DNA of 64,000 nucleotides from Cohaesibacter marisflavi (GCF_900115225.1 NZ_FOVR01000002.1:620001-684000), one strand, 5' to 3'; shown: positions 1 through 9,383, numbered from the stretch's first letter. Notes: generated by a model not told the origin, from the sequence alone. Program-made: numbers and translations.

Positions 1-603
1 ACACTGGAAACAATTTTTGATCAGATAGCCATCCATGAAGCCGGAACGCTGGAAGAGGTGGGCGAGAAGCTCGAACAATTCGAAGATATGGACCTTGTGC
101 TCCTGGATCTATCCATGCCGGGCGTACGCGGATTTTCCGGACTGCTCTATTTGAGAGCGCAATATCCGGCCATTCCGGTTGTTATTGTCTCTGCCAGTGA
201 GGATGTGCCGACCATTCGCCGCTGCATGGAGTTCGGCGCGTCGGGCTTCATTCCGAAATCCTTGCCGATTGACGATATCGCCCAAGGCATCCGCGCCGTT
301 CTGAACGGTGAAACCTGGGTCCCTGAAAGCATCGATCTCAGCGCTCCTTATAGCGATGAAATCACCGATCTTGTAGAACGTCTGAATACTTTGACGCCGC
401 AACAGGTTCGCGTTTTGATGATGCTCTCCGAAGGGCTTCTGAACAAGCAGATCGCCTATGAGCTTTCCGTTTCCGAAGCCACCGTCAAGGCGCACGTTTC
501 GGCCATCCTGCAAAAGCTCAATGTAGACAGCCGCACGCAGGCCGTGATTGCTGCCGCCAAGATCGAAGCCGGCCAGTGGCAGGCTATTGGCGCCAAGAGC
601 TAG
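1..603 (+). CDS. LuxR/NarL-type response regulator, CrbR/ErdR-like (5' end outside window)
   Basis: The reading frame is open from base 1, so the N-terminus of the receiver domain lies outside the window; 200 residues are visible. The likely phosphoacceptor is the Asp in LLDLSMPG (visible residue 36) and the conserved Lys is in FIPKSL. A LuxR-type helix-turn-helix begins at LTPQQVRVLMMLSEG and continues through NKQIAYELSVSEATVKAHV. It converges on a symporter-like hybrid kinase. That partnership matches CrbR/CrbS of Vibrio and ErdR/MxtR of Pseudomonas, which control acetyl-CoA synthetase and acetate use. The pairing is inferred from domain make-up and adjacency; the target genes are not visible here. 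Confidence 0.85.
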   Translation, partial: TLETIFDQIAIHEAGTLEEVGEKLEQFEDMDLVLLDLSMPGVRGFSGLLYLRAQYPAIPVVIVSASEDVPTIRRCMEFGASGFIPKSLPIDDIAQGIRAVLNGETWVPESIDLSAPYSDEITDLVERLNTLTPQQVRVLMMLSEGLLNKQIAYELSVSEATVKAHVSAILQKLNVDSRTQAVIAAAKIEAGQWQAIGAKS

Positions 604-661
604 AGCGCTCTGTTGGCCCTCTTGAAGCCTTGATGAGGCTTCAAGGAAACCTGAATTATAA

Positions 662-690
662 AACCCGCGCCAGTTCGGCTGCGGGTTTTT
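662..690. terminator. Intrinsic terminator between the convergent regulator and kinase genes
   Basis: A stem AACCCGC/GCGGGTT (662-668 with 681-687) is followed by a T run, with A residues on the opposite side. It lies about 60 bases after the response-regulator stop and about 80 bases beyond the kinase stop, so it could serve both strands. Confidence 0.75.
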
Positions 691-772
691 TATTGTTGGA
701 TATATATCTTACCCATCCTGTGCCACTTCTTGGCTGGCCGACACTCCACACGACTCTATTCAAGCGGTGCTT

Positions 773-3700
773 CTACTGCCCGCGTTTGCGGATGGCGGTC
801 ATGTTCCAGGTATTGAGCAGAGCTCGCAGCTGGGCCGGTTTGACCGGCTTGTTGAGAATGGCCATGTCTTTGGATTTGGCTTCATCGCGCACCTCTGTGG
901 TGCGGTCCGCCGTAATCAGACTGGCAGCGATTTCCTGTCCGAATTTGGCGCGGAGCTTTTCGCAAGCCTCAGTACCGAGCATCTCATCAAGATGATAGTC
1001 GATGAGAATACCATCCGGCACCTTCTCGCTTTCCTCAAGCACCTTTTCCGCCTCTTCTAGAGACGAGGCGATCATGACATCACATCCCCAGCCTTCCAGC
1101 ATCACTTTCATGCCATCCTGAATGACCGGTTCGTTATCCACGCACAGAATGCGAAGATCGCTGAGCGGCTGGTTGGCCATGGAACGCGGTGCCTCTGCGC
1201 GGCTGGCGCTGTGGAGCAGGCGGAAGGCTGGCAGCTTGATGGCAAAGGCAGAGCCTTGTCCGGGCGTGGACATCAACCGGATCGGATGGTCGAGCACCTT
1301 GGAAATACGATCCACGATGGAGAGGCCGAGCCCGAGCCCGCTCGCAATACGAGCGCCTTCATCGAGCCGCTGGAATTCGAGGAAAATTTCTTCCTGCTGT
1401 TCGGGCGGAATGCCAACTCCAGTATCATGCACCTGCACTTCAATGGCGCTGTCAAGGCGGCGACAGCCGACCAGAACCGTGCCTTCAGTGGTGTATTTGA
1501 TGGCGTTGGAAATGAGATTCTGCAAAAGCCGCCGAAGCAGATGCTTGTCGGAGCGCACATGCAGCCCGCAAGAGACGATCCTGAGCTTGAGCCCCTTCTC
1601 TTGGGCCAGTGGCTCAAAATCTATACGCATTCGGTCGAGCATCTCGTCTATCGGGAAAGCAGAAAGCTGCGGCTTCATGGCGCCAGAATCCAACCGCGCG
1701 ATATCGAGCAGGGCGGCCAGAATGTCTTCCACCGCCTCAAGCGAGCTATCGATGTTGGTCGACATGACGGCGCTCTCTGCCAGCCCCGCATTGTCTTCAT
1801 CGGCTTTTGAGAGTGCTTCAAGGCGGTTGACTAGTGCCGTCGTATAAAGGCGCGCCGCATTCATGGGCTGCATGATGTCGTGCCCAGCTGCGGCAAGGAA
1901 GCGGGTCTTGGAGACGCTGGCTTCTTCTGCGGCCTGTTTGGCGCTGCGCAAGGCATCGTTCAGATGCATCAGCTCGCGGGTGCGATCCTTCACGCGTCGT
2001 TCAAGGGATTCATTGGCCGCTTCCAGCGCCCGCTCGGCGCGCACCCGCTCGGAAACATCGGTGAAGGTGATGACGATACCGCCATCGGGCATGGAATTGG
2101 CCCGAATATCCAGCGTCAGGCCCGAACTTGCCATGCTTTCCTGATAGGGGGCTTGCTGCACAACGATCAGGTCAAGGCGATGGCTGACAAGATCTTCCAC
2201 CGAGCCTTCGCCCAGATCGCCACGCGCCGCAATATGGCTAAGGACCGAAGAGAGTGGCGTGCCGACCTGCCCAAAATCGGCAGGAATGCGCAACAGGTCA
2301 CGGAACGGGCGGTTCCAGAGAGTGAGCCGCAAGTCCGCATCAAACACGGCGATGCCCTGACGCACATGGTTGAGCGCCGTTTGCAGCAGGTCGCGGTTAT
2401 AATGCAGCGCTTCGGACGCATCATCCAGCAGCTTCATCGTGCCCTTGGGGGCACTTTCCCGCTTCTTGATCAACAGGCTCATCAAAAGTCGGGAGGAGGC
2501 CGCCCCAATGGCGCTGGCCAGCAACTGCTCGGCAAAGCGCATGAAGAGCGGGTCCACCTCCATATTGCGGTCATAGAGGATGTCCCGCTGCTGGGCATGG
2601 GAGCGGAAGCTGCGCTGCGTGCGCTCGGCCCCCAGATAGCGCGCGACCATGTCTTCCAGGTCGCCGACAGACAGCATGGAGCGCCAAAGACGCAAGCTTG
2701 GGGAGGGGCGCAATTCATCCGGCACGAACAGGTTCGCCTGCAAACGCTCGATCAATTCTGGCCGACGGGAAACCGAGCCAGCCGAATAGGCGATGATGTT
2801 GAACAGGATGCTCCAGAAAACACCATGCAGCAAAGGCGGCAGATCCGTCCCCAACAGCGCCTGCGGCTTGAGAAATTCGATCCCGAAGGGGCCTTGGGTC
2901 ATGAAGCTGGTCGGGAACAGCCCCGACTGGGCAAACATTGGCAGAAGCAATGTATAGCCCCAGATAATGAAGCCCGTCACCAGACCGGCAATCGCGCCGC
3001 GCGCATTGGCCCGCTTCCAGATGAGCCCTCCGGCAAGGGCCGGCAGAAACTGCGCCATGGCGGCAAAGGCAATCAGCCCTATCTGAGCCAGAGAGCTGTT
3101 GTTGACCGCCAGTCGATAGAAGGCATAGGCCAGAGTGAACAGCACAAGAATCGAGATACGTCTCACATTGAGGAGCAATCGTCCCATATCTGGTGCATCG
3201 ATGGCGGTATCAGCATGCCGCCTCAGAATGAACGGAATAACCAGATCATTGGAGATCATGATGGCTAGCGCAACCGAGGATATGATGACCATCGCGGTGG
3301 CAGCCGAAAGGCCGCCCAGAAAGGCGATCAGCGTGATCGCATCCGCATTGACGGCCATCGGCAGGCTCAGCACATAGCTATCTGCATCCACCCCGGGCCC
3401 AAGTACAAGCTGGCCAGCCAGTGTAATGGGAATGACAAACAGGTTGATGCCGACCAGATAAAGCGGAAACAGCCATGTGGCCCGAACCAGAGATTTCTTG
3501 GAGGTATTCTCGACTACGGCGACATGAAATTGGCGCGGCAGAAGCAGCGCCGCGCTGGCCGAGAGCATGGACAACACAATCCAGTGGATCGCATCCGGCC
3601 CATCTTCCACCCCATGGATGGAGATGCCCGCTTCGGCAGCCTTGGCAAACAGGTCAAACGGTCCATCGAAAATCCAGAAGGTGACAAACAGTCCAACGGT

Positions 3701-4330
3701 CAGAAAGGCAAACAGTTTGACGACGCTTTCCGCCGCAACGGCCAAAATCAGCCCGCCCTGATGCTCGGTGGCATCCGCATGGCGCGTGCCGAACAGAATG
3801 GCAAAGACAGCCATGGCAAGGGCGACAAAGAAGGCAATATCGGCCAACACGGGCACGGACCCGGTGGGGAAGGCGATATTCATATGCTGGATTAGCGTGG
3901 CAACCGAGGTGGCGACAGCTTTGAGCTGCAGTGCGATATAGGGCATTGTGCCCACCACCGCGATAATGGTTGCAACGGCTGCGACTTGCTGGTTCTTGCC
4001 ATAGCGGGCGCCCAGAAAGTCGGCGATCGAGGTGATGCGCTCGGTTTTGGAAAGCCGGATGATGCGCCAGACAAGGGGATAGCCCAGCGTGAAGACGATG
4101 ACAGGGCCGATATAGATCGTTAGGAAATCAAGCCCGCTGGCCTTTGCCATGCCAACAGACCCGAAGAAGGTCCAGCTGGTGCAATAGACCGCCAGAGAGA
4201 GCGCATAAAGGCTAGGATGGCGTTGAGCCGCTGTCTTGTTTCGCGCCCGATGGTCTCCGTATGACGCAATGGCAAACAGAAGCCCGATATAGAGAAGGGT
4301 TGTGAGAACAACCATCCAGCCCTGAAGCAT
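773..4330 (-). CDS. Sodium/solute-symporter-like hybrid sensor histidine kinase, CrbS/MxtR-like
   Basis: A 1185-residue protein. The N-terminal ~530 residues are a multi-pass SSS/PutP-like membrane domain beginning MLQGWMVVLTTLLYIGLLF. A PAS domain follows near residues 660-770 (ALNHVRQGIAVFDADLRL), then a coiled linker, a HisKA domain with the atypical H-box AGHDIMQPMNAARLY, a HATPase domain (DTGVGIPPEQQ, GLGLGLSIVDRI) and a C-terminal receiver with phosphoacceptor Asp in ILIDYHLDEM. Proteins of this build (CrbS, MxtR, CbrA class) couple a transporter-like sensor to phosphorelay; CrbS/MxtR act through a LuxR regulator on acetate metabolism. The neighbouring convergent LuxR regulator is the obvious partner. 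Whether the SSS domain transports anything cannot be judged from sequence. Confidence 0.88.
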   Translation of the reverse strand: MLQGWMVVLTTLLYIGLLFAIASYGDHRARNKTAAQRHPSLYALSLAVYCTSWTFFGSVGMAKASGLDFLTIYIGPVIVFTLGYPLVWRIIRLSKTERITSIADFLGARYGKNQQVAAVATIIAVVGTMPYIALQLKAVATSVATLIQHMNIAFPTGSVPVLADIAFFVALAMAVFAILFGTRHADATEHQGGLILAVAAESVVKLFAFLTVGLFVTFWIFDGPFDLFAKAAEAGISIHGVEDGPDAIHWIVLSMLSASAALLLPRQFHVAVVENTSKKSLVRATWLFPLYLVGINLFVIPITLAGQLVLGPGVDADSYVLSLPMAVNADAITLIAFLGGLSAATAMVIISSVALAIMISNDLVIPFILRRHADTAIDAPDMGRLLLNVRRISILVLFTLAYAFYRLAVNNSSLAQIGLIAFAAMAQFLPALAGGLIWKRANARGAIAGLVTGFIIWGYTLLLPMFAQSGLFPTSFMTQGPFGIEFLKPQALLGTDLPPLLHGVFWSILFNIIAYSAGSVSRRPELIERLQANLFVPDELRPSPSLRLWRSMLSVGDLEDMVARYLGAERTQRSFRSHAQQRDILYDRNMEVDPLFMRFAEQLLASAIGAASSRLLMSLLIKKRESAPKGTMKLLDDASEALHYNRDLLQTALNHVRQGIAVFDADLRLTLWNRPFRDLLRIPADFGQVGTPLSSVLSHIAARGDLGEGSVEDLVSHRLDLIVVQQAPYQESMASSGLTLDIRANSMPDGGIVITFTDVSERVRAERALEAANESLERRVKDRTRELMHLNDALRSAKQAAEEASVSKTRFLAAAGHDIMQPMNAARLYTTALVNRLEALSKADEDNAGLAESAVMSTNIDSSLEAVEDILAALLDIARLDSGAMKPQLSAFPIDEMLDRMRIDFEPLAQEKGLKLRIVSCGLHVRSDKHLLRRLLQNLISNAIKYTTEGTVLVGCRRLDSAIEVQVHDTGVGIPPEQQEEIFLEFQRLDEGARIASGLGLGLSIVDRISKVLDHPIRLMSTPGQGSAFAIKLPAFRLLHSASRAEAPRSMANQPLSDLRILCVDNEPVIQDGMKVMLEGWGCDVMIASSLEEAEKVLEESEKVPDGILIDYHLDEMLGTEACEKLRAKFGQEIAASLITADRTTEVRDEAKSKDMAILNKPVKPAQLRALLNTWNMTAIRKRGQ

Positions 4331-4753
4331 GAAGCCTGCTCCTTGTTTAGAGTCTTCAAAGATATAGCATAAGAAATTTCAAAGGCACCAGAAAGAGCGC
4401 CTTGGCCGCAGAAATTTAGACCAATTTTTAAGGACAGATCTGAACAATTGGGGGTAACAAGTGCAAGCGACTGGCCGAAAGGCCCGGATTGGCGCGACTT
4501 GTCGCCATCGCGGGAGGCCGTGCCCGAGCTGTGCTGCGGGGTCATTTTGGTGGAAAACCGTCCCCCTGACAGCAAACATGGGACGGAAAAGCGCACCCTC
4601 TTTGTTGCACTCTTGGGGGAAAAACCGCAAAGATATTTATTCTTTATACTTAGATCCCCGATAGCACTATTCGGGACAGTAAACTTTTGCGCGCCGTTCC
4701 ATTCCCTTTGCTGAATAAAACCAAAAACAGCACCAGTCCTTTCAGAGCAGACC
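4331..4753. other. Intergenic region between divergent kinase and aminotransferase genes
   Basis: This 423-base region must hold both divergent promoters. Short open frames exist here on both strands but lack ribosome sites and recognisable products. A TATACT hexamer at 4645-4650 could be a -10 element for the aminotransferase, but no matching -35 stands out. I see no stable hairpin or repeat. Confidence 0.5.
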
Positions 4754-5965
4754 ATGACCGATCCAATGTCGACCCCATCTTCCTTACCCGCAAGCACCGA
4801 CCTGTTGGCGCATCTCAGTCCGGAAGCCCGTAACGCCCCTGACAGTGGCATTACCGGCATCAGATCTTACGCGGCAGGTCGGGAAGACGTCATTCCCCTC
4901 TGGATCGGGGAAGGCGCTCTGCCTACGCCGGATTTCATCTGCAAGGCGGCTGAAGATGCTCTGAAGGCGGGCGAAACCTTCTACACCTATGATAATGGTA
5001 TCCCCGAGCTGCGCGAAGCCATCGCACGCTATCATGAGCGCCTCTATGGGCGCCCCTTCGATGCCAACCGCTTTTCGGTGACCGGTTCGGGCATGCAGGC
5101 AATCCAACTGGCGGTGCGCCTGGTCATGAGTGCTGGCGAGGAGGTCATTGTCCCGTCTCCGGCCTGGCCGAATATCGGCTCTGCTGTGCTCGTCGCGGGG
5201 GGCAAGCCCGTCGATCTGCCGCTGCATTTCCACCCCGAAGGCTGGAAGCTGGATATTGACGAGCTGTTTGATGCCTGCACGGACAAGACACGGGCCCTTT
5301 TTATCAACACCCCGAACAACCCGACCGGCTGGGTGGCGACGCTTGATGAGTTGAAGGCGATTCTTGATTTTGCGCGTGAACGAGACATCTGGATCATCGC
5401 CGACGAAATCTACACCCGCTTCTATTTCGGCGACGACAGGGAGACAGCGCCGTCCTTTTATGAGATCGCGGAAGAGGACGACAAGATCCTTTATGTGAAC
5501 AGCATGTCGAAAAACTGGGCCATGACCGGCTGGCGCGTCGGCTGGCTGGCGGCGCCGGTTTCCTTGATTCCCACTATCGGCAACCTGACGCAATGCTCTA
5601 CGTCCGGCGTAGCACCATTCATGCAGAAGGCTGCGAGCGTTGCGCTCAATGATGGTGAATTGTTCATTGCAGAGCAAATAGAGCGAGCCCGTTCTGGCCG
5701 CGAGAAGCTGCTTGCCGCCTTTCAGGGACATAATGCCATTCGCTTTGCTCCGCCCATGGGCAGTTTCTATTTCTTTTTCGGGCTCGAAGGGGAGGCAGAC
5801 GCTTCCATCATTGCAAAACGGCTGGTTGATGAAGCAAATGTTGGTTTGGCGCCCGGGTTTGCGTTTGGTCAAAGCGGGTCCGCATTTATGCGACTATGTT
5901 TCGCGACAAATCCGGACAAATTGGATCAGGCAATTTACCGACTGAACCAATGGCTAAGCCGGTGA
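4754..5965 (+). CDS. PLP-dependent class I/II aminotransferase
   Basis: A 403-residue fold-type I aminotransferase of the aspartate-aminotransferase superfamily, probably cytoplasmic. Visible markers are the substrate-loop TFYTYDNGIPELREAI, the INTPNNPTGW motif near residue 184, the cofactor Asp in IIADEIYTRFYFGDD, and the Schiff-base lysine K253 in SMSKNWAMTGWRVGW. Length is normal for the family. The first ~30 residues, rich in Ser and Pro, are variable, so a downstream start is possible. The amino-acid specificity is not readable from these motifs. It stands alone between the crbS-like gene and fixL, with 80 bases to the next gene. Confidence 0.88.
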   Translation: MTDPMSTPSSLPASTDLLAHLSPEARNAPDSGITGIRSYAAGREDVIPLWIGEGALPTPDFICKAAEDALKAGETFYTYDNGIPELREAIARYHERLYGRPFDANRFSVTGSGMQAIQLAVRLVMSAGEEVIVPSPAWPNIGSAVLVAGGKPVDLPLHFHPEGWKLDIDELFDACTDKTRALFINTPNNPTGWVATLDELKAILDFARERDIWIIADEIYTRFYFGDDRETAPSFYEIAEEDDKILYVNSMSKNWAMTGWRVGWLAAPVSLIPTIGNLTQCSTSGVAPFMQKAASVALNDGELFIAEQIERARSGREKLLAAFQGHNAIRFAPPMGSFYFFFGLEGEADASIIAKRLVDEANVGLAPGFAFGQSGSAFMRLCFATNPDKLDQAIYRLNQWLSR

Positions 5966-6047
5966 AATACGCTATACTTCGGAAAAACACCTAGAATCAG
6001 CAGGACTTCCTTTTCAGGTCAGACTCTTGTCAACAGAAGAAGAAAGA

Positions 6048-7352
6048 ATGAACGGATCTGTGACCATCAATGGCCCCAAAAGAATGCAAACGCGAGCCTA
6101 TGACGGGCCAGAGCGTCCATTCCGACCGATCGGTGAACTCGATTCGCGCCTCACATCCTTGCTGGATGTGGCGGCTGATTCGGTCTGCCTCATTGACGAG
6201 CAGTCCCGTATCCTTCTGTTTAACAAGGCTTCAGAAGTCATGTTTGGATATAGCGCAGATGAGGTGATCGGAAAATCCGTTGATATCCTGATGCCCGAGC
6301 AATATGCCCAGCATCATGATGGCTGGGTCGGACGCTACTTGCGCACAGGCGAGCATTCGATCATCGGTATCGGGCGCGAAGTCGTCGGTCGTCACAAGGA
6401 TGGATCAACATTTCCGTTTGATCTCTCCGTTGGCGTTGCGGAAACCGAAGATGGAAAGCAGTTCATCGGCGTGATGCGCGATTTGCGCGGTCGCAAGCAG
6501 GCTGAAGAGCATTTGCGCAATCTTCAGACCGAACTCAATCAGCTCACGCGGATCAACGCGATGGACGAGATGGGCGCAACCGTTGCCCACGAGCTCAACC
6601 AGCCGCTGACCGCGATCATCCTCTATTTGCAGGCCATCGAGCGCAAGCTGCAATCCTATGATGAGCAGAAGCCTTGTAGCCGTGAGGAAATCGATAAACT
6701 TGTTGATCTCTGCGGTCGGTGCGTGCGCGAAGCCCAGCGTTCGTCTTCTCTGCTTCAGCGCATCCGCTCCATCATCGAGAAGAAGGAACCGGAGCGTAGC
6801 GCCTGCGACATCGTGGATATCATCCGCAAATCCCACGAACTGGCTCTGGTCGGGTTCGCAGCAACGGATGTGCAGGTGGATCTCATCGCCCCTGATGACG
6901 TGCCCGTGGTCTGGGTAGATCCGGTTCAGATCGAACAGATTTTCCTCAATCTCCTGCGCAATGCCTTTCAGGCTCTGCACGAAATCGAGAATAAGGCGAT
7001 CACGATTACCCTATCCCTTGAGAGGACCTCTGATTCCGAGGAAAAGGAACGGCTGGTCGTACGCTTCAAGGATAACGGCCCGGGTGTGCCGGAAACACAC
7101 CGCAGCAATCTTTTCAAAGCCTTCGATTCGGAACGGCGCAATGGTATGGGCCTCGGCCTGGCGATTGCTCGCTCCATTGCTCAGAGCCATGGCGGCAGCC
7201 TGGAACTGGCACCCTTTGATGACAAGCAGCCGGGAGCCTGCTTTGTTTTGACCCTGCCCATCGCTTCCCGGTCTTCTATTCGAACTTCCCCGCAAGCTGG
7301 AAATGAAGAAGAACCCTCGGGCAGTCACCAACAAAGTTCACCGGCCCCTTAA
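6048..7352 (+). CDS. fixL: Oxygen-sensing histidine kinase FixL
   Basis: 434 residues, soluble, with no membrane segment. A heme-PAS domain occupies roughly residues 30-150. It carries the FixL signature EQYAQHHDGW, with heme-ligand candidate H90, and IIGIGREVVG, with R110 matching the arginine that senses bound oxygen in FixL. HisKA follows with H181 in EMGATVAHELNQPL, then HATPase motifs including FLNLLRNAFQAL and MGLGLAIARSIAQSHGG. In rhizobial FixL, oxygen binding to heme turns the kinase off; without oxygen it phosphorylates FixJ. ATG at 6048 is chosen because a purine-rich GAAGAAGAAAG precedes it; a TTG at 6027 is the alternative. It is followed 32 bases later by fixJ, probably in one operon. 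Confidence 0.93.
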   Translation: MNGSVTINGPKRMQTRAYDGPERPFRPIGELDSRLTSLLDVAADSVCLIDEQSRILLFNKASEVMFGYSADEVIGKSVDILMPEQYAQHHDGWVGRYLRTGEHSIIGIGREVVGRHKDGSTFPFDLSVGVAETEDGKQFIGVMRDLRGRKQAEEHLRNLQTELNQLTRINAMDEMGATVAHELNQPLTAIILYLQAIERKLQSYDEQKPCSREEIDKLVDLCGRCVREAQRSSSLLQRIRSIIEKKEPERSACDIVDIIRKSHELALVGFAATDVQVDLIAPDDVPVVWVDPVQIEQIFLNLLRNAFQALHEIENKAITITLSLERTSDSEEKERLVVRFKDNGPGVPETHRSNLFKAFDSERRNGMGLGLAIARSIAQSHGGSLELAPFDDKQPGACFVLTLPIASRSSIRTSPQAGNEEEPSGSHQQSSPAP

Positions 7353-7384
7353 GAGCGTGAATAGAGCCAAGAGGCGAAGACAAC

Positions 7385-8002
7385 ATGACAACTGACTTAC
7401 ATCCTTCTATCCATATTGTTGATGACGATCCCGCTGTGAGGGACGCTTTGTCGGTTCTGTTTGAACTGGAAGGGTATCACGTCGAGACATTCTCGAATGG
7501 AGAGGATTTCCTTGCAAACCTGCGCGATTCCATCCCGTCGATCATTTTGCTCGACGTTCATATGCCGGGCCGCTCCGGTATGGAAGTGCTCGAAGAGCTG
7601 GCCGCCCGCCATATCTCTGCTCCGGTCATGATCATTTCCGGTCAAGGCGACATTCAGATGGCCGTCGCAGCCATCAAACAGGGCGCGCACGACTTTATCG
7701 AAAAACCTTTCGATGGCACGCAGGTCGTTGATCGTATCGAGAAAATTCTGGCAACCGCCAACAAGGCTCCGGATCCGGGTCAGTCGGCACTAACCAACTG
7801 GAGCTTCCCGCGTGCAGAAACCTTGACGCCGCGCGAACGTGATGTATTGTTGCAGATAACGCAAGGGGCTTCCAACAAGGAAGCTGGCCAGCATCTGGCG
7901 ATTTCGCCCCGCACAATTGAAGTGCATCGGGCGCGCATCATGGAAAAACTGAAAGCACGCAATACGGCTGACCTCGTTCGTATTGTACTGACCGGCCATT
8001 GA
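7385..8002 (+). CDS. fixJ: Two-component response regulator FixJ
   Basis: 205 residues: a receiver domain (about 1-125) with the acidic pair DDD near residue 13, phosphoacceptor D57 in LLDVHMPGRSGM and K107 in FIEKPF, then a LuxR-type helix-turn-helix (about 140-200) starting LTPRERDVLLQITQG with recognition region ISPRTIEVHRARIMEKL. This length and architecture are standard for FixJ. It is phosphorylated by FixL under low oxygen and activates fixK in rhizobia. It follows fixL in what looks like a single transcription unit ending at a strong terminator near 8130-8160. Confidence 0.93.
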   Translation: MTTDLHPSIHIVDDDPAVRDALSVLFELEGYHVETFSNGEDFLANLRDSIPSIILLDVHMPGRSGMEVLEELAARHISAPVMIISGQGDIQMAVAAIKQGAHDFIEKPFDGTQVVDRIEKILATANKAPDPGQSALTNWSFPRAETLTPRERDVLLQITQGASNKEAGQHLAISPRTIEVHRARIMEKLKARNTADLVRIVLTGH

Positions 8003-8129
8003 TAGGCCAACCTGCCGCCGTCGAGCATCTATTTGTAGAGAGCCGAAGGGTGGACAGGGGCCAAACAGGAGGACACTCTCTCCCGCAGGCACACAGGATG
8101 TGCAGCAGGATGAGGGGCAATGGCCAATG

Positions 8130-8160
8130 GGACCGGGAGTAATCCCGGTCCTTTTATTTT
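8130..8160 (+). terminator. Intrinsic terminator downstream of fixJ
   Basis: Perfect stem GGACCGGGA/TCCCGGTCC (8130-8138 with 8143-8151), a GTAA loop and a TTTTATTTT tail. It ends the fixLJ unit about 130 bases after the fixJ stop. Confidence 0.88.
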
Positions 8161-8334
8161 GTTCCCACGTCGGTTTGTAAATGACGGCGTCTGATTTTCG
8201 AAACCGTCTTAAAATGCCTCTTTCCCACGCTATCTTTGTCTGATCGCATAGCTTTGAGCGCCCCGGCGCATGCTCTCCAGCTGTCAAGCGTCATCGTTTC
8301 ACCATGTTTTGATTGCATTTATTGATGCGGTAAG

Positions 8335-8361
8335 TGAAAATACGTGTAATAAGTATTTTCA
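8335..8361 (+). promoter_or_regulatory. Inverted repeat in the fixK promoter, candidate FixJ-P site
   Basis: Perfect 9-base arms TGAAAATAC and GTATTTTCA flank a 9-base spacer, 112-138 bases upstream of the fixK start. The right half reads TAAGTATTTTC, which resembles the FixJ-box core (TAAGTA followed by a pyrimidine-rich half) described at rhizobial fixK promoters. The symmetry is seen; FixJ binding is inferred from the gene order. Confidence 0.5.
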
Positions 8362-8472
8362 GTTGGACAGATTGCTACGGCGGTCAACATGTCGTATAGC
8401 TGCTGACAGTCTTCTGAAAATAATTATATTGGTTCAAAGGCCGTGGCGGTCTGAATCGGGAGAAAACGAGTG

Positions 8473-9201
8473 ATGCCGGAAGAACGAATTGTCAGAATGC
8501 CAAAAGCCGAGTTTGATACCGGTGCGGCGCGTTGTCGATCCAACTTCCCCATCGAATCTGAATTTAAAGGCATTATGTCAAGCGATCAGAGCCGACACAA
8601 AACCTTCCCCGCACATGGCGTCGTCTTCTTTGAAGGCGATCCTGCCAACAACATCTATGAAGTCGCGGACGGCTCAGTGATGCTTTACAAGCTCCTGCCG
8701 GATGGCCGCAGACAGGTTGTTGAAATTCTCGGTCCCGGTGACCTGTTTGGCGTTCCAGCCGGTGAAGTTTATGATACTTCAGCAGAAACCCTGACAGAAA
8801 CCCTCGTGCACATGATCTCGCGCAAGGATGCCGAAGGGTCTGACGAAATCCAGCAGCACATGAAGAAATGCCTGATTTCCCAGGTTCAGAATTTGCATGA
8901 CCATGCAGTTCTGCTTGGCCGGAAATCCGCACATGAGCGCGTTGCATCCTTCCTCATGCGCTTTGTTCCCAACCGCGGCGGCTTTGCCTGCTCCGGCCCG
9001 CAGTCTGAAACCGAAGACGAGTCCGTGGTTACATTATATATGACGCGTCAGGAAATCGCCGACTATCTGGGCCTGACCATTGAGACCGTGAGCCGTGTTC
9101 TTTCCGATATGAAGAGACGCAAGGTCATCACGATGGAGAAACAGGACCGCATTCGCGTGATGAATGTGTGTGGCCTATGCCATTTGACTGGCAAATTCTA
9201 G
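8473..9201 (+). CDS. fixK: Crp/Fnr-family transcription activator FixK
   Basis: 242 residues. An N-terminal cyclic-nucleotide-binding-like beta-roll (about 45-140: VVFFEGDPANNIYEVADGSV, EILGPGDLFG), a dimerisation helix, and a winged helix-turn-helix (about 185-230: MTRQEIADYLGLTIETVSRVLSDM). The recognition helix carries E..SR, as in FNR/FixK proteins that read TTGA-N6-TCAA. It lacks the FNR N-terminal four-cysteine iron-sulfur pattern; cysteines present are in AARCRS, KKCLI, FACSG and VCGLC. ATG at 8473 directly follows a GTG; either could start translation. Three perfect cognate boxes lie in this window, before hemN, ccoN and hemA. Confidence 0.92.
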   Translation: MPEERIVRMPKAEFDTGAARCRSNFPIESEFKGIMSSDQSRHKTFPAHGVVFFEGDPANNIYEVADGSVMLYKLLPDGRRQVVEILGPGDLFGVPAGEVYDTSAETLTETLVHMISRKDAEGSDEIQQHMKKCLISQVQNLHDHAVLLGRKSAHERVASFLMRFVPNRGGFACSGPQSETEDESVVTLYMTRQEIADYLGLTIETVSRVLSDMKRRKVITMEKQDRIRVMNVCGLCHLTGKF

Positions 9202-9263
9202 TTAGGTGAAACTAACTACTCTCTGAGAGATATCCACAAAACAAGCGCTAGGTTATGCGTGTT

Positions 9264-9290
9264 AAAACCTATCCGAATGGGTAGGTTTTT
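9264..9290 (+). terminator. Intrinsic terminator downstream of fixK
   Basis: An 11-pair stem, AAAACCTATCC against GGGTAGGTTTT with one G-U pair, loop GAAT, followed by T residues. It lies about 65 bases past the fixK stop. Confidence 0.85.
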
Positions 9291-9383
9291 GTGTTTGGGA
9301 CGGACATTCGGCAGATTTTCAAACCAATGTCGTATGCGTTTTCGCGTGCGTGTTTCGCGGTATGGTCGCAAGTTGAAAACGCC

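Larger units (their letters stand above)
8003..8472. other. fixJ-fixK intergenic region
   Basis: A 470-base region with no credible gene. It contains the fixJ terminator (8130-8160) and, nearer fixK, an AT-rich promoter stretch with a perfect 9-base inverted repeat (8335-8361). The region between 8270 and 8440 is markedly more AT-rich than the flanking genes, as expected for a regulated promoter. Confidence 0.6.

Noticed and set aside
1880-3268. 462-codon open frame antisense to the hybrid kinase
   Set aside because: Shadow of the kinase gene; sequence is low-complexity Gln/Arg/His-rich without recognisable domains.
4120-4860. Open frame spanning the gap before the aminotransferase on the minus strand
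   Set aside because: Overlaps the starts of two real genes and shows no family features.
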